DNA of 12,010 bases from Rhizobacter sp. (GTDB taxonomy: Bacteria > Pseudomonadota > Gammaproteobacteria > Burkholderiales > Burkholderiaceae_C): assembly GCA_025351675.1 (NCBI GenBank), contig JANXVK010000096.1, positions 1-12,010 of the forward strand, read 5' to 3'. Position 1 is the first letter of the stretch; each line of letters starts with the position of its first letter. The notes below the pieces were generated by a model. It searched no databases and had not been told where the DNA came from. It saw only the letters and a program-made list of their open reading frames with translations. The position numbers and the translations under genes are program-made. Positions 7,709 through 12,010 of this stretch are shown here, one piece after another.

Positions 7709-7826
7709 ACCGGCACGCGGCGGCTTCCGATCCACACCGCCATTGCCATGGCCGCAGAGAGTGCGGACGGCCAAAAGCCGCCCCGCGCCCGCGCCCGCGC
7801 CACCTGATCCTCTGAAAGAGCCGTTC

Positions 7827-10016
7827 TTGAACTCGCTTGCATCCCCTGTTGCCGAGCGCGAAGTGTCGCGACGGGCCGCTCCACGCGATATCTCGGTGGT
7901 GGGCGTGCGCAAGACTTTCGGCGTCACCAGAGCGTTGGACGGATGCAATTTCAGCGCATCGCGCGGCGAAATACACGCCATCGTGGGCGGCAACGGGTGC
8001 GGCAAAAGCACCCTGGCCAAGGTGTTGTCAGGTGTGCTGCCGCCCGACAGCGGCCAGGTGCTCGTTTTCGGGCACACGCCGACGTCGCCGCACGAGGCGC
8101 GCCAGGTCGGCATTGCCACCGTCTTCCAGGAGGTGATGGTTGCCGACGAAAGCTCGGTCGTGGACAACCTGTTCCTCGGCGCCGACAACCTCTTCTCGCG
8201 TTCGATTCCGCTGCGGGCCAAGGCCGCATCGGCCGAGGCGCTGATGCGTGATTTGACCGGCCTGCCGATCGATCCGCATACGCTGGTCGGCTCGCTGCCG
8301 CTGGGCATCAAGCAGTGGATCACGATCGGCCGCGCCCTGCTCTGGAAGCCGCGGGCACTCATCCTCGATGAATCGTCGGCGGCGCTCGACCTGGATTCGA
8401 CGCAGCGCCTGTTCGCCAAGTTGCGCCAGCTTCGCGACGAAGGCTCGGCCATCATCATCGTGACGCACCGGATCGCCGAGCTGATCCAGATCTCCGATCG
8501 CGCGACGGTGCTGCGCGACGGCCGCGATGTGGGTGTGCTCGACAAGCACGAGATCACCGAGAAAAATCTGCTGCAACTGATGACCGGCAAGGCCAGTGTG
8601 CAGGCGCCTGCCGCGGCGCAAGCGCATGACGCCGATGTGCACGACGACGCCGAAGTGCTGATGAAGGCGGAGCGACTCAAAGTCTGGCCGGCCGGCCCGG
8701 ATGTCGCGTTCCAGCTGCGGCGTGGCGAAATCCTGGGCATCGTCGGGCTCGACGGCCAAGGCCAGAGCGAGTTCGTGCGGATCCTGTCGGGCGTTGATCG
8801 CGCCGCGCAATCGCCCCCGCTCGCGGCTCATCCGAGTCGGGGCTTCGTGCCCATCCGCAGCCTGCAGGACGCCGCCGAATGCGGCGTGGCGTATGTGTCG
8901 GGCGACCGCAAGCGCGAAGGCATCTTTCCGAACCTGAGCATCTTCGAGAACCTGTTGATGCCGCGCTACCGCAGCAGCGCCCGCGCCGGCAAGCTCGCCA
9001 TCCTCGACTGGCCCGCGCTGGGCAGCGTGTTCGACTGGGAGGCGCGCAAGCTGTCGGTGCGCATGGGCGACCGCAACGACCGGATCACCTCGCTCTCGGG
9101 CGGCAACCAGCAAAAGGTGTTGATTGGCCGGGCGTTCGCGCTCAACCCGACCGTTCTGGTGCTCAACGACCCGGCGCGAGGCGTCGATGTCGGGGCCAAG
9201 AGCGATCTGTACCAGTACCTGAAGGACTTTGCCGCCACGGGCAAGTCGGTGGTCTACCTGTCCAGCGAAATCGAGGAACTGGTGGGCATGTGCCAGCGCG
9301 TGATCGTGTTCCGCAACGGCGGGATTTTCGAAGAGCTTTCCGGCGCCGCGATCCATCCTGCGGCGGTGCTGCAGGCGATGTTCGGACAGGCGCGCGGCGC
9401 GCACGACGCGCGGCCGGTTGAAGCCGAGGCAACGCAGGCCGCAACGAGAGCAGATGCGCCGGCCCATGACCCGGATGAGATCGAATCGTCAGCCAACGCA
9501 GCGTTCGGGCTCTGGTCGCCCGCCTTCGACAACGGTGCTCGCATCCCGGCACGCTACGCCGAGCACAACCAGGTTTCTCCGCCCCTCGTGTGGGAGCACG
9601 CACCCAAGGGCACGAAGAGCTTCGCACTCGCCATCACCGATCCCGACGTTCCCGAGCACCTGAAGTTTCCCCGCGCGTTTGCGCACTGGCTGGTCTACAA
9701 CATACCGGCCTCGGCTCGCAAGCTCGCGGAAGGCGCCAGCGCCAAGGGGCTTTTGCCCGGCGCCACGAAAGAGCTGAACAGCGATTTCGTGACCTTCGGA
9801 ATCCCTGGCTTCGGCAAAGGCTACGGCGGGCCTTGGCCCCCCGACGCCGCCCATCGCTATGTGTTCACCCTGTACGCACTGAAGAGTGAAACCTTGAACC
9901 TTGCTGACACGGCGAGCTATGTGGACTTCGTCAGCGAAGTGTTGCCCGTGACGATCCAGACCGCGAGCCTGATGGGAATTTACGGGCCGGCCGCTCAGCC
10001 GTTGCCCACTGCGTGA
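7827..10016 (+). CDS. Double-NBD sugar-type ABC ATPase fused to a PEBP (YbhB/YbcL-like) domain
   Basis: A 729-residue protein counted from TTG 7827, which has a weak GAAAGAG 6 nt upstream. ATG 7743 would add 28 Pro/Ala/Arg-rich residues but has no ribosome binding site. The start is uncertain. NBD1 has Walker A GGNGCGKST (54-62), Walker B LILDES with D181-E182, and H214, but its signature is LPLGIKQ (157-163). NBD2 has a lysine-less Walker A GLDGQGQSE (307-315), signature LSGGN (423-427) and Walker B VLVLNDP (N447, D448). The RbsA-type layout means it powers the importer from the cytoplasm. After an acidic/Ala linker (~525-559) a full PEBP domain follows (~560-720): SPAFDNGARIP, DPDVP (605-609), H620 in AHWLVYNIPA, GYGGPWPP (665-672) and HRY (676-678). 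These residues form the ligand pocket in PEBP proteins. PEBP is normally a separate ~160-residue protein, so the fusion is unusual. No stop or frame break separates the parts. Confidence 0.9.
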   Translation: MNSLASPVAEREVSRRAAPRDISVVGVRKTFGVTRALDGCNFSASRGEIHAIVGGNGCGKSTLAKVLSGVLPPDSGQVLVFGHTPTSPHEARQVGIATVFQEVMVADESSVVDNLFLGADNLFSRSIPLRAKAASAEALMRDLTGLPIDPHTLVGSLPLGIKQWITIGRALLWKPRALILDESSAALDLDSTQRLFAKLRQLRDEGSAIIIVTHRIAELIQISDRATVLRDGRDVGVLDKHEITEKNLLQLMTGKASVQAPAAAQAHDADVHDDAEVLMKAERLKVWPAGPDVAFQLRRGEILGIVGLDGQGQSEFVRILSGVDRAAQSPPLAAHPSRGFVPIRSLQDAAECGVAYVSGDRKREGIFPNLSIFENLLMPRYRSSARAGKLAILDWPALGSVFDWEARKLSVRMGDRNDRITSLSGGNQQKVLIGRAFALNPTVLVLNDPARGVDVGAKSDLYQYLKDFAATGKSVVYLSSEIEELVGMCQRVIVFRNGGIFEELSGAAIHPAAVLQAMFGQARGAHDARPVEAEATQAATRADAPAHDPDEIESSANAAFGLWSPAFDNGARIPARYAEHNQVSPPLVWEHAPKGTKSFALAITDPDVPEHLKFPRAFAHWLVYNIPASARKLAEGASAKGLLPGATKELNSDFVTFGIPGFGKGYGGPWPPDAAHRYVFTLYALKSETLNLADTASYVDFVSEVLPVTIQTASLMGIYGPAAQPLPTA

Positions 10017-10071
10017 TGCAGGCGCTCGACAACTTGTCTCAATTCACCGACTCAACTGAGGACGTACGACC

Positions 10072-10476
10072 ATGACCCGATATACCGCATCGGCTTCCCT
10101 GGACCTTGACTGGTTTGAAAACTGGGCCAACAAGGTCAACGACGACAGAGTGCTGAGAGTCATCGGCCGCTTTTTCACCGTCAATTTTGTCATTGGCGTC
10201 GACGACAGGGACTACCTGGTCGTCGTGCGCGAAGGCCGCATCCAGATGGTGACCGAAGGCGTGAGTGCCAACATGATGGGCTGGCAATTTGCCTTGCGCG
10301 CGGCCTCGAGTTCGTGGAGCCGCTTCGCGCAGCCGATGCCGCCGCCGATGTTCAACGACATCTGGGCCATGGCGCATCCGTTGCACAACAACTTGAAGAT
10401 CGAAGGCGACACCAAGCCTTTCTGGCAGAACCTTCGGGCGCTGTCGTGGATGCTCGCGGTCATGCGCGAAGTCTGA
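10072..10476 (+). CDS. Small protein resembling SCP2-type lipid-binding domains
   Basis: A 134-residue cytoplasmic protein with no signal peptide or membrane segment. GAGGA at 10058-10062 lies 9 nt before the ATG. The layout resembles SCP2 sterol-carrier domains: a beta-rich first part (RFFTVNFVIGVDDRDYLVVVREGRIQMV), a mid-helix (WSRFAQPMPPPMFNDIWAM), then the characteristic LKIEGDTKPFWQNLRAL segment near residues 108-124, where SCP2 proteins usually show a K/R-x-x-G-D motif. SCP2 domains bind hydrophobic ligands or acyl groups in a tunnel. The assignment is by shape and one motif only; it could instead be an unnamed family. It sits 55 nt after the ATPase-PEBP gene and 37 nt before the hydrolase gene, inside the transporter operon, so a role with the imported compound is likely. 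Confidence 0.65.
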   Translation: MTRYTASASLDLDWFENWANKVNDDRVLRVIGRFFTVNFVIGVDDRDYLVVVREGRIQMVTEGVSANMMGWQFALRAASSSWSRFAQPMPPPMFNDIWAMAHPLHNNLKIEGDTKPFWQNLRALSWMLAVMREV

Positions 10477-10513
10477 ATCGTCACTGCTGAGTCCCCCACA
10501 GGAGCAACCAAAA

Positions 10514-11581
10514 ATGGCCAAGTTCGACCCGATCGTTGGGCGCTACGTTTATGTGCAGTGCGAGGGTGAAACCTACCGCACGTACTTCGAGGAAAACGGG
10601 CAGGGCATCCCCATGGTGTGCCTGCACACCGCCGGCACCGATGGCCGCGAGTGGCGCCATCAGTTGTGCGACCCGGAAATCACCAAGAACTTTCGCGTCA
10701 TCGCGTTCGACATGCCGCGCCACGGCAAGTCGAACCCGCCGGCTGACTTCTACAAGGCCGAGGAGGAATACAAACTCACCTCGAAGTTCTACACAGAATT
10801 CATCCTGGCGTTCTGCCGTGCCTTGGACCTGAGGAAGCCGGTGATCATGGGCAGCTCGATGGGCGGAAACGTCTGCCTGCCGCTGGCACTGCACCACGAG
10901 GACGAGTTTTCTGCGCTGATCGCGATCGAGGCCTGCGACCACTCGCACGGCTGGTGGATCGACCCGCTCGCGCATCCGCACATTCACGGCGGCGAGGTCT
11001 GCGCGACCGCGGTCTTCGGGCTGATGGCGCCGCAAAGCCCGAACGAATACCGCTGGGAAACCTGGTGGTTCTACGCCCAGAGCGGCCCCGGCGTCTTCAA
11101 GGGCGACCTGCACTTCTACAGCCTCGACCACGACTTCCGGGAGCTCGCCCGGAAGATTCCAGGGCGCGTCCCGATGTACCTGATGACGGGGGTCTACGAC
11201 TTCGCGTGCACGCCCGAGATGACGCAGCGGACCGCCGACAAGATCAAGAACTCGGAGTGCATCATCATGGAAGACATCGGCCATTTCCCGATGTCCGAGA
11301 ACCCCGAGGTATTCAAGGAATACCTGATGCCGGTGCTGAAGAAGATCGTTCAGGCCGACCGCGAGACGGGAAGATCGCAGCCGGAGCGTGAGCAGGGCGG
11401 GTCTTCGCGTGACTCCAAGCGTGACGAGTACGGCCGCACGCCTGAGCGCGGCTCGCAAAACAAGGTCGTCAACCAGGACGATCGCGGCTCGTACCGTCGC
11501 AGTTCACCGCCCAGCGGCGACCGTGGATCGGTGCGCGTGATCGACTCCGGTTCCAGCAGCGGGAAGCTGCCGCAGCGCTAG
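10514..11581 (+). CDS. Alpha/beta hydrolase with a charged C-terminal tail
   Basis: A 355-residue cytoplasmic serine hydrolase. AGGAG at 10500-10504 lies 9 nt before ATG. The alpha/beta-hydrolase core runs to about residue 283. It has an oxyanion-region motif CLHTAGTDGREW near residues 36-47, the DMPRHGKSNPP strand, the nucleophile elbow GSSMGG with S115, an acid D229 (GVYDFACTPE) and H257 (DIGHFP), so the triad is complete. The cap region is rich in His and Trp (ACDHSHGWWIDPLAHPHIHGG), which may shape the substrate pocket. The last ~72 residues are low-complexity, rich in Arg, Ser, Gly and Asp, and look disordered; this tail is not part of the fold. The enzyme probably cleaves an ester or related C-O/C-C bond. 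Its place between ATPase and permease genes suggests it processes the imported ligand. The precise substrate is unknown. Confidence 0.9.
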   Translation: MAKFDPIVGRYVYVQCEGETYRTYFEENGQGIPMVCLHTAGTDGREWRHQLCDPEITKNFRVIAFDMPRHGKSNPPADFYKAEEEYKLTSKFYTEFILAFCRALDLRKPVIMGSSMGGNVCLPLALHHEDEFSALIAIEACDHSHGWWIDPLAHPHIHGGEVCATAVFGLMAPQSPNEYRWETWWFYAQSGPGVFKGDLHFYSLDHDFRELARKIPGRVPMYLMTGVYDFACTPEMTQRTADKIKNSECIIMEDIGHFPMSENPEVFKEYLMPVLKKIVQADRETGRSQPEREQGGSSRDSKRDEYGRTPERGSQNKVVNQDDRGSYRRSSPPSGDRGSVRVIDSGSSSGKLPQR

Positions 11582-11595
11582 GTCTGCAGCAGACC
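11581..11595. repeat. Small perfect hairpin at the hydrolase stop codon
   Basis: GGTCTG (11581-11586) and CAGACC (11590-11595) form a perfect 6-bp stem around CAG, starting on the last base of the TAG stop. There is no T-run after it. It may slow ribosomes or protect the mRNA, but could be chance. Confidence 0.35.
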
Positions 11596-11651
11596 CACGC
11601 TTGACACCCCCCTGCCCGATCGCAAACCGATGAGCACCCTTGGCATCCACC

Positions 11652-12010
11652 ATGGCTGACGCACGAGTCACCGTGCCGTCTCAGGCGACCAACACCTACC
11701 TGTTGGTCCCGATCCTGATGCTTTTCGCATTGCTGATCGCGGCGGTTCTCAGGGGGCCGAGCCTCATCTCGAGCGCCGGCATCGGTGGCGCCGTGATCGT
11801 CACGGCGCCGTTGGTTCTGGCCACCTACGCGCTGATGGCCACCGCCATGGCGGGTCGCGGAACGGTCGACCTGTCGGTCGGGCCGCTGCTGGGTTTCATC
11901 AACGTCACGCTGGTGCAGCTCAACGGGCTGGACATCGTGACCTCACCGCTGGCCGTGTTCGCGTATGTCATCGCGGTGGGAGTGGCCTACCAGGTGCTGA
12001 TGGCACTGGT
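11652..12010 (+). CDS. RbsC-like ABC importer permease, N-terminal part (3' end outside window)
   Basis: The frame is open from ATG 11652 to the window edge (119 codons). The protein begins with a short hydrophilic leader and a first membrane segment (NTYLLVPILMLFALLIAAVL, residues 14-33). A second hydrophobic stretch (VIVTAPLVLATYALMATAM) is followed by GTVDLSVGPLLGF with D73, which matches the GGIDLSVG signature of BPD_transp_2 permeases such as RbsC. A third segment begins near residue 95. It should form the membrane channel for the binding protein and ATPase upstream. No good ribosome binding site precedes ATG 11652. TTG 11640 is an in-frame alternative, with a stop at 11631-11633 before it. 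The 70-nt gap from the hydrolase gene suggests the same operon. Some CUT2-type systems have a second permease, which could lie downstream. Confidence 0.88.
   Translation, partial: MADARVTVPSQATNTYLLVPILMLFALLIAAVLRGPSLISSAGIGGAVIVTAPLVLATYALMATAMAGRGTVDLSVGPLLGFINVTLVQLNGLDIVTSPLAVFAYVIAVGVAYQVLMAL

Noticed and set aside
8028..9467. Minus-strand open frame of 479 codons opposite the ATPase
   Set aside because: No motif; the opposite strand has clear ATPase motifs throughout.
11601..11629. TTGACA at 11601-11606 as a -35 box for a separate permease promoter
   Set aside because: The stretch 17 bp downstream reads AAACCG, with nothing like a -10 box, and the gap to the previous gene is short.
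1..12010. CRISPR array, tRNA or rRNA genes
   Set aside because: No regularly spaced repeats and no stretch recognisable as tRNA or rRNA were seen while reading the window.

Overview
The window is GC-rich DNA with the gene density and codon bias of a betaproteobacterium, most likely Burkholderiales. This placement is inferred from protein resemblance and composition; no rRNA or other marker is present. All real genes lie on the + strand. Three blocks can be seen.

Block 1 (1-5397) is the distal part of an RND multidrug-efflux operon of the MdtABC type: the C-terminal end of an MdtB-like permease, a complete MdtC-like permease (ATG 719), and a NodT/OprM-type outer-membrane lipoprotein (ATG 3970). 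mdtC and the outer-membrane gene overlap by ATGA. Between mdtB and mdtC lies a 47-codon ORF (579-722) that has its own GGAGG and shares ATGA overlaps with both neighbours.

Block 2 (5398-6425) is an insertion-sequence graveyard. It holds the C-terminal scrap of an IS1634/IS4-like transposase on +, then the C-terminal part of an IS1595 (ISXO2-like) transposase on +, then a short - strand scrap that may come from the same kind of IS1634-like transposase. About 370 bp follow without a gene, holding a perfect 10-bp palindrome and an 8-bp direct repeat upstream of the next gene.

Block 3 (6426-end) is an ABC importer of the ribose/CUT2 type interleaved with unexpected genes. In order: a Sec-exported periplasmic binding protein; a cluster of hairpins; a double-NBD ATPase fused at its C-terminus to a complete PEBP (YbhB/YbcL-like) domain; a 134-aa protein resembling SCP2-type lipid-binding domains; an alpha/beta hydrolase with an intact Ser-Asp-His triad and a charged, disordered-looking tail; and the start of an RbsC-like permease that runs off the window. 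The permease being separated from the ATPase by the two extra genes, and the ATPase-PEBP fusion, suggest one functional unit that imports a small molecule and hydrolyses it or its derivative. The substrate cannot be read from the sequence. This locus is the best candidate here for an undescribed system.
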